NCBI GenBank assembly: GCA_016178705.1
Contig: JACOST010000030.1
Span: 409,167-473,166 of the forward strand
Source: Deltaproteobacteria bacterium
GTDB taxonomy: Bacteria > Desulfobacterota > Binatia > HRBIN30 > JACQVA1
Reading direction: 5' to 3'
Length of the DNA stretch: 64,000 bases
Shown: piece after piece, positions 1-12,270 of the stretch
Position numbering within the stretch: the first letter of the stretch is position 1
Layout of the letters: each line of letters starts with the position of its first letter
The notes under the pieces: generated by a model
Databases searched by the model: none
What the model was told of the DNA's origin: nothing
The model's input: the letters and a program-made list of their open reading frames with translations, nothing else
Made by a program: the position numbers and the translations under genes

Positions 1-132
1 TGTCCCTATAGATCGTCGCCATGAGTCGCGCCATCGACGAGTTGTGCGTCGACTTGCTGCACCGATCTACACTCGCGACCTTGACGCCAGCGCCCCGGCG
101 TGAATACCATTCGCCCACCGAGGAGGATTGCC

Positions 133-1374
133 ATGAGTCATCGCAGTTTCGCTCGCACACAGGAACTGTTTGAACGCGCCGCCCGAGTGGTCCCGGGCGG
201 AATTTATGGACACCAGAGCCCGGTGATGTTAGTGCCCGGGGCGTATCCGTATTTCTTCGAGCGGGGCGACGGTTCGCACGTGTGGGACGTCGATGGCAAC
301 GAGTACATCGACTACATGTGCTCGTACGGCCCGATCGTGCTCGGACACAATCACCCGAAGGTTGAAGAGGCGGCGGCGGCACAGCGCCGCAAGGGCAATT
401 GCTTCAACGGACCGACGGAGCTGTGGGTCGAGCTGGCGGAGTACCTCGTGGGCCTGACGCCGTTCGCCGATTGGGCAGCGTTTGGAAAAAATGGCTCCGA
501 CGTGTGCACGTGGGCGATCGAGCTGGCGCGTGAGTACACGCAGCGACCGAAAATCGTCAAGGCCGACGGCGCCTACCACGGCACGCACGCGTGGTGCACG
601 CCATTGCCCGGCGGCACCACGCCGGCCGACACCGAAAACGTCGTCACGTTCAGGTACAACGACCTCGCCGATCTACGCCGCGCCGTTGACGAGCACGCCG
701 GACAAGTTGCGGGCATCATCGTCTCGCCGTTCCGCCATGAGGCGTTCCACGATCAGGAACTCCCGGTGGAGGGCTTCCTCCAGGGCATCCGCACGCTGTG
801 CAACGAGAAGAAGATCGTGTTCATCCTCGACGATGTGCGTGCCGGCTTCCGCCTTCACCTTGGCGGCTCGGGCGAGGTGTTCGGCGTGCAGCCGGACCTC
901 GCGTGTTACTGCAAGGCGATCGCCAACGGTTATGCGCTGTCGGCGTGTGTGGGGCGGAACGCGCTTCGACCGGCGGCTGAATCGGTGTTCTTCACCGGTT
1001 CCTATTTCACGTCCGCCGTCCCAATGGCCGCGGCGCTCGCGTGTCTCAAGGAGCTGAAGGCCAGTGGCGGCATCGAGCAGATGCAGCGGACGGGTTCATT
1101 GTTGCGCCGTGGCCTCGAAGAACAATCGCGTTCACACGGCACCGGCATCACCTATTCGGGGCCGGCGGCAATTCCGTTCATGAGTTTCGTCGCCGACGAA
1201 GGTGGGTTCGAGCGCAACCGCCGCTTCTGTACCGAGTGCATCCAGCGCGGCGTGTATTTCCATCCGGTGCACAACTGGTTTCTCTCCACGGCGCACAGCG
1301 AGGCCGATATTCGCCGGACACTCGCGGCAACCGACGAAGTCTTCAAAATTGTGAAGAGCGAGTTTGGAAACTAG
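133..1374 (+). CDS. Class III PLP aminotransferase, glutamate-1-semialdehyde aminomutase-like
   Basis: A 413-residue fold-type I PLP enzyme of the class III (GSA aminomutase/omega-aminotransferase) group, presumably cytosolic. The N-terminal pattern RAARVVPGGIYGH and the segment HNHPKVEEA are typical of GSA-like enzymes. The DDVRAGFR stretch supplies the Asp that contacts the pyridine nitrogen, and Lys261 in YCKAIANGY is the expected Schiff-base lysine. An upstream in-frame start at 100 exists, but the ATG at 133 is preceded by GAGGAGG at about 120-126, so 133 was chosen. It lies 14 bp before an acyl-CoA dehydrogenase gene, which hints at amino- or beta-amino-acid catabolism rather than haem synthesis. 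Substrate is not determined; a true HemL role is possible but the context argues against it. Confidence 0.85.
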   Translation: MSHRSFARTQELFERAARVVPGGIYGHQSPVMLVPGAYPYFFERGDGSHVWDVDGNEYIDYMCSYGPIVLGHNHPKVEEAAAAQRRKGNCFNGPTELWVELAEYLVGLTPFADWAAFGKNGSDVCTWAIELAREYTQRPKIVKADGAYHGTHAWCTPLPGGTTPADTENVVTFRYNDLADLRRAVDEHAGQVAGIIVSPFRHEAFHDQELPVEGFLQGIRTLCNEKKIVFILDDVRAGFRLHLGGSGEVFGVQPDLACYCKAIANGYALSACVGRNALRPAAESVFFTGSYFTSAVPMAAALACLKELKASGGIEQMQRTGSLLRRGLEEQSRSHGTGITYSGPAAIPFMSFVADEGGFERNRRFCTECIQRGVYFHPVHNWFLSTAHSEADIRRTLAATDEVFKIVKSEFGN

Positions 1375-1388
1375 AGAGGACCGTTTAG

Positions 1389-2573
1389 ATGGACCTTTCG
1401 TACACACCCGAGCAGGAAGCCACGCGCCACACCGTGCGCCGGTGGTTGAAGGCGAATCTTCCACCGCGCGAGCGGACGGAGGAGTCACTCGAATACGGCG
1501 ACCTGGCCCGCACCATCAATGCCAAGGCGTGGCAGCGCAAGCTCTACGCCGCCGGCTATGTCGCCATGGGCTGGCCGAAGGAGTCCGGCGGTCAGGGCGC
1601 CGACGTCATGACCCAGACCATCATCAACGAAGAGCTGGTAATGGCCCGGGCACCTGGTCTCATCGGCATGATGGGCGTGCAGATGGTCGGCCCGACGTTG
1701 ATGAAATGGGGGACGGAAGAACAGCAGCGGCGCTATCTTCCGAAGATCCTCACGGCCGACGAAATCTGGTGCCAGGGCTACTCCGAACCCGGCTCGGGTT
1801 CAGACCTCGCGTCGCTGAAGACCCGCGCCGAGCTGGTTGGTGATGAGTTCATCATCAACGGCCAGAAGGTGTGGACTTCGTCCGCGCAGATCGCCAACTG
1901 GATGTTCTGCCTGGTACGCACCGATTCCACGGCACCCAAGCATCGTGGCATTTCGTACGTGCTCATCGACATGAAGACGCCGGGCATCACGGTGCGGCCG
2001 TTGATCCAGATGACGGGCGATGCCGGCTTCAACGAGGTCTTCTTCGAAGAGGTGCGCGTCCCGCGCAAGAATCTCGTCGGCGAACTCAATCAGGGCTGGC
2101 AGGTGGCGAACTCAACGCTGGCGCACGAACGCAACATGCTGGGCTCGACCACGCGCTCGCAGCAGATGTTCAACGGTGTGCTGCGCCTGGCGCAATCGCG
2201 CCGGCGCTCCGGGCGGCGCGCGGTGGACGACCCGGTCATCCGACAACGTTTGGCCGACTTAGCAATTCGGGTCGAGTCGATGAAGCTGCATTCGCACCGC
2301 CAACTCACGGATGCGATGAAGGGACGCGCTCCAGGAATCGCGGCGTCGGTGAACAAGCTGGTGAGCACCGAGTTGAACCACGACATGGCGTCGCTGGCGT
2401 TGGATCTCCTAGGCTCGTACGGCCCGTTGGCCCGCGCGGCTGCGCGCGTGGTCGATCGTGGCATCTGGCCATGGGAGTTTATGTTCACTCTCGGCATGAT
2501 CATCGGCGGCGGCACGTCGCAGATTCAAAAGAACATCATCAGCGAACGTGGGCTCGGGATGCCGCGCCAGTAA
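1389..2573 (+). CDS. Acyl-CoA dehydrogenase (FadE-type)
   Basis: A 394-residue flavoenzyme expected to introduce a 2,3 double bond into an acyl-CoA with electron transfer to ETF. The central signature WCQGYSEPGSGSDLAS and the following KVWTSSAQIANW match the FAD-binding middle domain. The C-terminal helical domain ends in GGGTSQIQKNIISERGLG, a motif of the family including mycobacterial steroid/side-chain FadE proteins. The ATG at 1389 follows the aminotransferase stop by 14 bp, with a GAGAGGA ribosome site at about 1374-1380, so the two genes are probably co-transcribed. Chain length and substrate are not predictable; a role in degrading branched or cyclic acyl-CoAs is possible by family resemblance. 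Confidence 0.9.
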   Translation: MDLSYTPEQEATRHTVRRWLKANLPPRERTEESLEYGDLARTINAKAWQRKLYAAGYVAMGWPKESGGQGADVMTQTIINEELVMARAPGLIGMMGVQMVGPTLMKWGTEEQQRRYLPKILTADEIWCQGYSEPGSGSDLASLKTRAELVGDEFIINGQKVWTSSAQIANWMFCLVRTDSTAPKHRGISYVLIDMKTPGITVRPLIQMTGDAGFNEVFFEEVRVPRKNLVGELNQGWQVANSTLAHERNMLGSTTRSQQMFNGVLRLAQSRRRSGRRAVDDPVIRQRLADLAIRVESMKLHSHRQLTDAMKGRAPGIAASVNKLVSTELNHDMASLALDLLGSYGPLARAAARVVDRGIWPWEFMFTLGMIIGGGTSQIQKNIISERGLGMPRQ

Positions 2574-2583
2574 TCTCGCGCGG

Positions 2584-3447
2584 TCACTCCGGGCAAGCAA
2601 AGACACGGCTCTCGCCGTGTTCCAAAATCGCGACGCGATCCGTCAGGCCGCTGGTCTCTGCAAGTGTGCACAGCCAGCGCGGCGGTTCCTCGATCGGCTC
2701 ATACGAGACTGCGAACGTGCCCCAATGAATCGGGACAAGATGGCGAGCGCGCAGATCGACGAACGCTTGCAGGGCATCTTCCGGATTCATGTGAACGCGG
2801 CGGAACGCCGCTGGACTGTATGCGCCGATGGGGAGTAGCGCCACGTCGATCGCGTAGTGCTGGCCGTAGTCGGCGAATCCGGGGAAGTAGGCTGTATCGC
2901 CGGGGAAAAAAACGGTGCCGTCAGCGCTCTCAATCAGAAATCCTGTGTAGCCGCGGTTGTCCGGCACCAGCGCACGGGTTCCCCAATGCCGCACGGGGAG
3001 GGCAGTAATGGTGACGCCGTGATGTACAACGTGCTCGCCCCATTGCAACTCGACGATGTCGCGATGCCCGCATGGCTTGAGGAGGTCGGCCAGGTTCTTC
3101 GCGCAGACCACCAGCGCCCCTTTGGGCAGCTGCTGGTGCGTTGGCACGTCCAAGTGATCCATGTGGCCGTGCGACACCAGCACCACGTCCAACGGTGGCA
3201 GGTCGGCCATCGCGATGCCAGGCTCGACGAGCCGCTTCGGGAGAATCAGCCGCGACGAGTAAACCGGATCGGTGAGCAGATTCACGCCCCCGAGCTGGAT
3301 CAGCGTGGTCGCGTGCCCCACATACGTGACCGCAATCTCCCTGGCACGCGGCGTTGGCACTCGGCCGTGCCGACGCACAGGCGCGGCCGGTAGAACATAC
3401 GACCGAGCGAGTTGCCACAGCAGCTCGCCGGGCGAGCGGTTCGACAT
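2584..3447 (-). CDS. Metallo-beta-lactamase-fold hydrolase, NAPE-PLD/UlaG-like
   Basis: A 287-residue zinc hydrolase of the MBL fold. The metal motif HxHxDH is seen in SHGHMDHLD, preceded by the strand YVGHATTLIQLGGVNLLTDP typical of the YjfP/NAPE-phospholipase-D-like branch. Later ligands are plausible in PVRHWGTRA, FFPGDTAYF and HLVPIHWGTF. The order of these motifs matches that branch. Substrate is unknown; phosphodiester or lactone hydrolysis are the options known in the family. It is convergent with the acyl-CoA dehydrogenase (10 bp apart) and is preceded by a small gene only 3 bp upstream, so these two minus-strand genes form an operon. Confidence 0.85.
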   Translation of the reverse strand: MSNRSPGELLWQLARSYVLPAAPVRRHGRVPTPRAREIAVTYVGHATTLIQLGGVNLLTDPVYSSRLILPKRLVEPGIAMADLPPLDVVLVSHGHMDHLDVPTHQQLPKGALVVCAKNLADLLKPCGHRDIVELQWGEHVVHHGVTITALPVRHWGTRALVPDNRGYTGFLIESADGTVFFPGDTAYFPGFADYGQHYAIDVALLPIGAYSPAAFRRVHMNPEDALQAFVDLRARHLVPIHWGTFAVSYEPIEEPPRWLCTLAETSGLTDRVAILEHGESRVFACPE

Positions 3448-3450
3448 CGG

Positions 3451-3732
3451 TTAGCGCCTCAGAATCAAAAACGCTTCGCGCAGCCGCCCTACGAGATCCT
3501 GCATCGATGGAAGACGTTGGCCCTCGCTGACAATGTGGAACACCTCGGCGTCCCCCGCTTCACCGCGCGACGCCTCACTGTCCTGCACGGCACTGAGAAT
3601 GTCGTGAATGAGTCGTGGGATCTCTCGTTGGGGGATAACCAGGTCACCACGGCCGAGCGTACCGCTCCAGTTGGACGCGAACGGCCGTAGCACCGCGACA
3701 ATCCGCTCGGTGGCAGTGCGTTCCTCGGCCAT
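3451..3732 (-). CDS. Small protein of unknown function
   Basis: A 93-residue protein with no recognised domain. A longer reading frame begins at 3843, but the ATG at 3732 is preceded by AAGGAG and gives a protein starting MAEERTATERIVAVL, so 3732 was preferred. It looks like a soluble, largely helical protein with charged surface (RLIHDILSAVQD, QDLVGRLREAFLILRR). It is 3 bp upstream of the MBL-fold hydrolase and probably co-expressed with it. Nothing in the sequence indicates its function. Confidence 0.6.
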   Translation of the reverse strand: MAEERTATERIVAVLRPFASNWSGTLGRGDLVIPQREIPRLIHDILSAVQDSEASRGEAGDAEVFHIVSEGQRLPSMQDLVGRLREAFLILRR

Positions 3733-4135
3733 GGCGAAACTCCTTCCCGTGCATTCCTCAGAACGCGGGGCACCCCGCGATCGCTGAAGATAGCACGGGC
3801 CGTTTGCGGGTGGAAATTTGTTCTCGCACGAGTCACCAGGCACGAACGGATGTAGCCACTAGCGCCCCCCCTGCTGCCCGCCTCATTCAACCTCAAGAAT
3901 TTCCTTGCGCCCCCAAATGAAACGGGATAAATGCCTCATCACCAGAGGTCATTCGACCGAAGGGAACGCTTCCTTGCGTCGCATGCCAGAAGATCGTTTC
4001 AGAGAGCGGCGACAGCTTTCAAGTGTACGGCTATGAAGCGAATGTGAACAGGCCGGGAGAGAATTCTGCAAGAGGCTGGTTTAACGATGGTTTTGGCGAT
4101 ACTCACAGCTGTTGATAATCCTGTTGATGGTGGGC
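3733..4135. other. Intergenic region upstream of dnaA
   Basis: This stretch between the divergent small gene and dnaA holds no convincing gene. No rpmH (ribosomal protein L34), which often precedes dnaA, was found. It should contain the dnaA promoter. A near-match to a DnaA box (TGTTGATAA, one mismatch to TGTGNATAA) lies at 4110-4118, immediately before the dnaA start, consistent with autoregulation. Confidence 0.4.
4110..4118 (+). promoter_or_regulatory. Possible DnaA box (one mismatch)
   Basis: TGTTGATAA differs at one position from the reverse-complement consensus TGTGNATAA. It sits next to the dnaA start codon, where autoregulatory boxes are common. One such match could be chance. Confidence 0.3.
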
Positions 4136-5470
4136 ATGGAACAAGCTTGGAAACACGTCCTTGCGACGCTCCGGCGGCGAGTTGATTCGGCGGACTATGA
4201 CGGCCTAATTGCTCGCCTCCACCCCCTTGCTCAACAAGATCGAAACTTCCTCTTCGAGGCGCCCAATCGACTGGCCATCGCAGTCATCACGCAACGATAC
4301 GTCGGAGTTATCGAAGAAGTCTTGAGTGCGGAGGTGGGCCGCCCGGTACGGGTGATCCTGCAGCCACCGAATGCGATGCAACAGGAGCTGTTTCCACTTG
4401 TCGACCTGCCGCCGGAACCCGAGGCGGTTGTGGTGCCAAAGCGCCCGGCATCGCTGATTCCGAAGTATACGTTTGCGAATTTCGTTGTTGGGGCAAGCAA
4501 TCAGTTTGCCCACGCTGCGTCAAAAGCCGTAGCCGGTCAGCCCGGCGTACATTACAACCCGCTTTTTATCTACGGCGGAGTGGGTCTCGGAAAAACTCAT
4601 TTGGTCAACGCGATCGGCTTCGAAATCTTTGAGCGTAGCCAGAACGCGCGAGTGGTCTACTTGTCCTCGGAGTCGTTCATGAACGAGCTGATCGGCGCGT
4701 TGCGGCGCGACCGCATGGATGAATTCAAAGGGCGGTTCCGGCGTGTCGATGTCCTGATCCTCGATGACGTGCAGTTCCTCGCTGGCCGCGAGCGTACGCA
4801 GGAAGAGTTTTTTCACACCTTTAACTCGCTCTACGAGGGCCACCGGCAAATCGTGCTCACCTCCGACAAATTTCCTAAGGAGATCCCCGATCTCGAGGAA
4901 CGATTGCGCAACCGTTTCGAGTGGGGTCTGATCGCGGATATTCAACCACCCGATGTGGAGACTCGTGTGGCGATTCTCGAGAAAAAAGCTGAGGTCGAGC
5001 ACATTGAACTGCCGTCGGATGTCGCCATGTTCCTGGCCTCCAACATCAGCTCAAACGTGCGCGAACTGGAGGGTTCTCTCACGCGTTTGGGGGCTTTTGC
5101 GTCGCTCAACAAGTGCGCCATTACCGTGGACTTCGCGCGCGAGGTGTTGCACACCATCCTGCGCGAGCATGACCGGGTTATCACGATCGAGTCGATCCAA
5201 AAGGCCATTTGCGAGTTTTACAATCTGCGCCCGAGTGAGCTGCGGTCGAAGAAGCGCACCAAGAACGTCGCTCTGCCACGGCAAGTTGCGATGTACCTTT
5301 GTCGGCGCCATACCTCCGCGTCGTTTCCCGTCATCGGCGACCGTTTCGGCGGTCGTGACCATTCGACGGTCATTCATGCCACCAACACCGTTGACCGGCG
5401 CATGCGCGAAGATGCATCCTTCCGTGCCACAGTGGAGCGGATCGAGCGACTGATCGAAAATGTAGCGTGA
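4136..5470 (+). CDS. dnaA: Chromosomal replication initiator DnaA
   Basis: Initiator ATPase that binds DnaA boxes and opens oriC. From the ATG at 4136 it is 444 residues, a normal length. Domain I starts MEQAWKHVL; the AAA+ domain III has Walker A GGVGLGKTH and Walker B LILDDVQFLAGRE; domain IV ends with the DNA-binding signature DRFGGRDHSTVIHA. In-frame TTG (4112) and ATG (4127) starts would add residues not typical of DnaA, so 4136, which begins with the conserved helix of domain I, was chosen; 4127 cannot be excluded. It is followed by dnaN after 212 bp carrying a perfect DnaA box. Confidence 0.98.
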   Translation: MEQAWKHVLATLRRRVDSADYDGLIARLHPLAQQDRNFLFEAPNRLAIAVITQRYVGVIEEVLSAEVGRPVRVILQPPNAMQQELFPLVDLPPEPEAVVVPKRPASLIPKYTFANFVVGASNQFAHAASKAVAGQPGVHYNPLFIYGGVGLGKTHLVNAIGFEIFERSQNARVVYLSSESFMNELIGALRRDRMDEFKGRFRRVDVLILDDVQFLAGRERTQEEFFHTFNSLYEGHRQIVLTSDKFPKEIPDLEERLRNRFEWGLIADIQPPDVETRVAILEKKAEVEHIELPSDVAMFLASNISSNVRELEGSLTRLGAFASLNKCAITVDFAREVLHTILREHDRVITIESIQKAICEFYNLRPSELRSKKRTKNVALPRQVAMYLCRRHTSASFPVIGDRFGGRDHSTVIHATNTVDRRMREDASFRATVERIERLIENVA

Positions 5471-5682
5471 CCGTGGGTGTGAATAAGATGCGGATGACGT
5501 GGGGACAGATGACCAAGTGCTATGGACACTCGAGGTGTCTGGTCAGTTTCGGTGCCGAGTGCTCCATCCCATCGTTACGCGCCCAGCGAGTGCTGGCGCG
5601 CTATCCCCACAATCCACAGCTTCTACTACGACTAGAAGATATCTAAAGATCAGATAAGAAGGAGTGTGGAGGGAACGGCGGT
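5471..5682. other. Candidate replication origin (oriC) between dnaA and dnaN
   Basis: This gap holds a perfect DnaA box (5478-5486), degenerate matches around 5602-5620 (CTATCCCCA, CAATCCACA), and an AT-rich stretch at about 5628-5660 that could be an unwinding element. The dnaA-dnaN gap is a common oriC position. Only one box is perfect, so the functional origin could instead lie upstream of dnaA or in the dnaN-gyrB gap. Confidence 0.5.
5478..5486 (+). promoter_or_regulatory. DnaA box (perfect consensus)
   Basis: TGTGAATAA matches the reverse complement of TTATNCACA exactly and lies 8 bp after the dnaA stop codon. Confidence 0.6.
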
Positions 5683-6795
5683 ATGGAATTCAGCATCGCA
5701 CGGGAAGAACTACTTCGCGGACTCTATCTCACGCAGGGAATCGTTGAACGGCGAACGACAATCCCTATCTTGGCCAACGTCTTGATCGAATCGACCGCCG
5801 ATGGCGTCATCGTTGCCGCAACCGACCAAGAGATTGGCGTTCGCCGTCACTGCGCGGCGAAGGTGAAGAAAAAGGGAGCACTCACCACCGGTGCGCGGAA
5901 GCTGTATGAAATTGCGCGCGAGCTACCAGAGGGTGACATCGTGCTGCGCGCACTCGAGAACAACTGGATCGAGGTGTCAGCCGGGCGCTCACGCTTCAAG
6001 ATGGTGGGGCTCGATCCCAAGGAGTTTCCGGCGATGCCGGCCGCGTCGAAAGATGAGGACAAGCACGCAGCGGTGATTCCGGCCGCGACGTTGATGGAAA
6101 TGGTCGAGCGGACGCTGTTTGCGGTGTCGACGGACGAAACCCGAGTGAACCTCAGTGGCGTATATGTCGAGCGTGCACAAAAGGACCAATTGCGACTCGT
6201 GGCTACCGATGGGCACCGTCTGGCGATGATCACGCGGCCGGTGGAAGGGCTGGTACCGGCTGCTGGTGTGCTGCTTCCACGCAAAGGCATTCAGGAAATC
6301 ACCAAGATGTTGGAGACCGGAGATGGGCCCCTGGCGATGGCCGTGCATGCCGGGATCGTTCACGTCAGTCGTGGCTCTGCGGAGTTGTCAATGCGGCTCC
6401 TCGAAGGAGATTTCCCGGACTACAAGCAAGTAGTTCCTGCCGAGTCTGAGCGCCGAGTCGTGATCAGCACGGCGGCATTTCTTGCAGCGCTGCGGCGCGT
6501 GTCCCTGGTATCGAGTGAGCGCACTTGTGGTGTTCGTCTCGATGTCGATGGCTCGCGCATGAACGTCTCGTCCATCAATCCCGATATTGGTGAGGCTAGC
6601 GAGGAAATCGAAGTGGAGTACGAAGCGGCGCCGATTACTGTTGGATTCAATGCGCGATACATCATCGATGTTCTACAGGTGCTCGCGTCCGACAGCCGTG
6701 TCGAGATGGCGTTCAACGACGAGGTCAGCCCGGCGGTTTTGCGCTCGGAATCCGAAGCCGACTATAGCTGCGTCGTGATGCCCATGCGGCTCTGA
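5683..6795 (+). CDS. dnaN: DNA polymerase III beta subunit (sliding clamp)
   Basis: Processivity clamp of the replicative polymerase, 370 residues, the standard length. Three repeated clamp domains are evident: the N-terminal segment with TTIPILANVLIE, the middle domain with LSGVYVE and RLVATDGHRLA, and the C-terminal end SCVVMPMRL, the expected carboxy-terminal form. The ATG at 5683 follows a GGAGGG site. Position directly after dnaA is the conserved arrangement. recF, usually next, is absent: gyrB follows after about 200 bp. Confidence 0.97.
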   Translation: MEFSIAREELLRGLYLTQGIVERRTTIPILANVLIESTADGVIVAATDQEIGVRRHCAAKVKKKGALTTGARKLYEIARELPEGDIVLRALENNWIEVSAGRSRFKMVGLDPKEFPAMPAASKDEDKHAAVIPAATLMEMVERTLFAVSTDETRVNLSGVYVERAQKDQLRLVATDGHRLAMITRPVEGLVPAAGVLLPRKGIQEITKMLETGDGPLAMAVHAGIVHVSRGSAELSMRLLEGDFPDYKQVVPAESERRVVISTAAFLAALRRVSLVSSERTCGVRLDVDGSRMNVSSINPDIGEASEEIEVEYEAAPITVGFNARYIIDVLQVLASDSRVEMAFNDEVSPAVLRSESEADYSCVVMPMRL

Positions 6796-9431
<2,636 letters not shown>

Positions 9432-9435
9432 CGCC

Positions 9436-9487
9436 AGTGGAAAGCCAAAAGGTGAAAGCGCAAAGCGCGATGAGCCGGCTTTCCACT
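9436..9487. repeat. Inverted repeat in the gyrB-gyrA gap
   Basis: AGTGGAAAGCC (9436-9446) is perfectly complementary to GGCTTTCCACT (9477-9487), with a 30-bp loop. It begins 4 bp after the gyrB stop. Part of the arm motif recurs just after (CTTTCCACCTTCCACTTT), suggesting a small dispersed element rather than a classical terminator, since no T-tract follows. Confidence 0.5.
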
Positions 9488-9513
9488 TTCCACCTTCCAC
9501 TTTGAGCTAAGCC

Positions 9514-11988
9514 ATGGACCCCATCGCCAAGGGCAACCGGATTCCGGTCAACATCGAAGACGAGATGCGGCAGTCCTACATGGACTACGCGATGTCCGTC
9601 ATCATCGGCCGGGCGTTGCCCGATGCGCGCGACGGACTCAAGCCGGTGCATCACCGCGTGCTCTACGCGATGTACGATCTCGGCAACGACTACAATCGGG
9701 CGTACAAGAAATCGGCGCGTGTCGTCGGTGACGTCATCGGCAAATATCACCCGCACGGCGACACCGCGGTCTACGACACGCTGGTGCGCATGGCGCAGGA
9801 CTTCTCGCTGCGCTACCCCCTGGTCGACGGCCAAGGCAACTTCGGCTCGGTCGATGGCGATGCCCCTGCGGCTATGCGTTACACCGAAGTCCGCATGGCT
9901 CGCATCGCCAGCGAGTTGCTCGCCGATCTCGATAAGGACACGGTCGACTTCGTTCCCAACTACGACGAGACATTGCGCGAGCCGGTGGTGATGCCCGCCC
10001 GCATCCCCAACCTGCTCATCAATGGCTCCTCCGGTATCGCCGTCGGCATGGCGACCAACATCCCACCGCACAACCTGGGCGAGATCGTCGATGCGTTGAT
10101 CGCCTTGATCGAGAACCCAGCACTGACCGTCGCCGACTTGATGCAGTATGTTCCCGGTCCCGACTTCCCGACTGCCGGGTTTATCCACGGACGAGCGGCG
10201 ATTCATGAAGCCTACCACACGGGCAAAGGCATCCTGCAGATGCGCGCCCGCGCGACGACGGAGACCAACAAGAAGACCGGCAAGATCTCAATCATCGTCA
10301 CCGAGATCCCCTACCAGATCAACAAGGCTCGCTTGATCGAGCGCATGGCCGAGTTGGTGAACGACAAGAAGATCGAGGGGATCTCGGATCTGCGCGACGA
10401 GTCCGACCGCGACGGCATGCGCATTGTCATCGAGCTGCGGCGCGACGCGGTCCCCGAGATCGTCCTCAACCAGCTCTACAAACTGACGCCCATGCAGGAA
10501 TCATTCGGCGTCATCATGCTCGCCATCGTCGACAACCGGCCCAAACTGCTGAACCTCAAGGACGCGTTGCAGGTCTTTATCGGCCATCGCAAGGAGGTCG
10601 TAACCCGCCGCACCGCGTTCGAGCTGCGCAAGGCCGAGGCTCGGCTGCACATCCTCGACGGCCTCAAGATCGCGCTCGACAACCTCGATGCGGTGATCCG
10701 GCTCATCCGCGCCGCCAAGGACCCGGCCATCGCCAAGAGCGGCCTGATGCAGCAGTTCGGTCTCTCCGAGCTGCAAGCCCAGGCCATCCTCGACATGCGC
10801 CTGCAGCGCCTCACCGGGCTCGAGCGCGACAAGATCCTCGAAGAGCGTGCCGAGGTGATCACCGAGATCGCCCGCTATAAGGAAATCCTCGGCGACGAAC
10901 GCGAGGTCTACAAGATCATCGTCGCCGAGTCGCGCGAGGTGAAGGAGCGCTACGGCGATGCGCGGCGCACCGAGATCGTCGACGAGGCCACCGATATCTC
11001 CATCGAGGACATGATCGTCGAAGAGGACATGGTGGTCACCATTTCCCACGATGGCTACATCAAGCGCAACGCCGTCACCGAGTACCGCGCCCAGCGCCGT
11101 GGCGGCCGCGGGAAGATCGGCGCGACCACGAAGGATCAGGATTTCGTCGAACACCTCTTTGTCGCCTCGACCCATTCGTACATCTTGTTCTTCACCAACA
11201 AGGGCAAGGTGTACTGGACCAAGGTGCATGAGATCCCGCAGGGTGGGCGCACCACTCGGGGCAAGGCGATCGTCAACCTGTTGAACCTGGCCCCCAACGA
11301 AAAAATCTCCGCCTTCCTCTCGGTCCGCGAGTTCCAAGAAAATCGCTACGTCATGTTCGCCACCAAACGCGGCACGGTGAAGAAGACCGCGCTGATGGAA
11401 TACGCCAACCCGCGCCGCGCCGGCATCATCGCCATCGCGCTCGACGACGACGACGAGCTGATTCGTGTGCGTCTCTCGGAAGGCGACCAAGAGATCATCC
11501 TGTCGACACGCGAGGGCCAAGCCATCCGCTTCAAAGAGAGCGATGTCCGCCCGATGGGCCGCGGCACCCACGGCGTGCGCGGCATCACGCTCGATGATAA
11601 CGACGAAGTGGTCGCGATGGACGTGGTGCAACTCGGCGCCACGCTCCTCGCCGTGGCGGAACACGGCTACGGCAAACGCACCGAGATGGACGAGTATCGG
11701 CTGACGCGACGCGGCGGCAAAGGCATCATCACGATGAAGACCACCGACAAGACCGGTCCCGTGATCGGCGTCCGCATGGTCACCAACGACGATGACATTA
11801 TGCTGATCACCGACGGCGGCAAGCTCATTCGCACGCCGGTGCGCGGCATCTCGGTCATCGGCCGCAACACGCAAGGGGTGCGTCTGATCGACCTCACCGA
11901 AGGCGAGAAGGTCGTCGGCGTCGCCCGTCTCGCCGAAAAAGAAGAAGACGACATCGCTCAGACCCCGCCGGTTGAACCGGCATCGTGA
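9514..11988 (+). CDS. gyrA: DNA gyrase subunit A
   Basis: Breakage-reunion subunit of gyrase, 824 residues. The quinolone-determining region reads [11 protein letters not shown], with Thr at the position that is Ser83 in E. coli. The catalytic tyrosine lies in [12 protein letters not shown]. The GyrA box at about residues 526-532 is QRRGGRG, which distinguishes gyrase from topoisomerase IV, and the six beta-pinwheel repeats follow. It is in tandem with gyrB and presumably co-expressed. Confidence 0.98.
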   Translation: MDPIAKGNRIPVNIEDEMRQSYMDYAMSVIIGRALPDARDGLKPVHHRVLYAMYDLGNDYNRAYKKSARVVGDVIGKYHPHGDTAVYDTLVRMAQDFSLRYPLVDGQGNFGSVDGDAPAAMRYTEVRMARIASELLADLDKDTVDFVPNYDETLREPVVMPARIPNLLINGSSGIAVGMATNIPPHNLGEIVDALIALIENPALTVADLMQYVPGPDFPTAGFIHGRAAIHEAYHTGKGILQMRARATTETNKKTGKISIIVTEIPYQINKARLIERMAELVNDKKIEGISDLRDESDRDGMRIVIELRRDAVPEIVLNQLYKLTPMQESFGVIMLAIVDNRPKLLNLKDALQVFIGHRKEVVTRRTAFELRKAEARLHILDGLKIALDNLDAVIRLIRAAKDPAIAKSGLMQQFGLSELQAQAILDMRLQRLTGLERDKILEERAEVITEIARYKEILGDEREVYKIIVAESREVKERYGDARRTEIVDEATDISIEDMIVEEDMVVTISHDGYIKRNAVTEYRAQRRGGRGKIGATTKDQDFVEHLFVASTHSYILFFTNKGKVYWTKVHEIPQGGRTTRGKAIVNLLNLAPNEKISAFLSVREFQENRYVMFATKRGTVKKTALMEYANPRRAGIIAIALDDDDELIRVRLSEGDQEIILSTREGQAIRFKESDVRPMGRGTHGVRGITLDDNDEVVAMDVVQLGATLLAVAEHGYGKRTEMDEYRLTRRGGKGIITMKTTDKTGPVIGVRMVTNDDDIMLITDGGKLIRTPVRGISVIGRNTQGVRLIDLTEGEKVVGVARLAEKEEDDIAQTPPVEPAS

Positions 11989-11991
11989 GAC

Positions 11992-12270
11992 CTACGCCGC
12001 TCGTCGTTTCGGTTTGCGCTCGCGCCGTGACACCGCTCGCTCGACGGCGTCGAGCGACTGACCGCCACCCTGTGCCGCGCCGCGATCGATGAGCGCGCCG
12101 AGGCGCGGGTGATGCGCTATCAGGAAGGCCTCCAGATCATCGTTCTCTCCCAGCGCAACGAGCGCTGCACACGGCCGCCCGTTCTTTGTGATGATGACAG
12201 GCCCCTGCGGTAGCGTCTTGATCATCTCGCTCAACCGCTCCCTCACTACCCGGACCGATTCAATTTTCAT
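11992..12270 (-). CDS. Antitoxin, Phd/YefM family
   Basis: A 92-residue protein with the Phd/YefM N-terminal fold: MKIESVRVVRERLSEMI followed by GPVIITKNGRPCAALVAL, where KNGRP is the usual antitoxin turn. A longer frame starts at 12336 but lies inside the toxin gene; the ATG at 12270 gives a 4-bp ATGA overlap with the toxin stop, diagnostic of translational coupling. The C-terminal basic tail (SRRERKPKRR) is unusual and may contact the toxin or DNA. The toxin is encoded first, the reverse of the common order. Confidence 0.8.
   Translation of the reverse strand: MKIESVRVVRERLSEMIKTLPQGPVIITKNGRPCAALVALGENDDLEAFLIAHHPRLGALIDRGAAQGGGQSLDAVERAVSRRERKPKRRAA

Noticed and set aside
4112..4135. dnaA start at TTG 4112
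   Set aside because: It adds residues (MIILLMVG) not found in DnaA; the helix MEQAWKHVL starts at 4136.
10501..11874. A 457-codon frame antisense to gyrA
   Set aside because: The gyrA frame is certain; the antisense product is low-complexity (Asp/His/Val-rich) shadow sequence.
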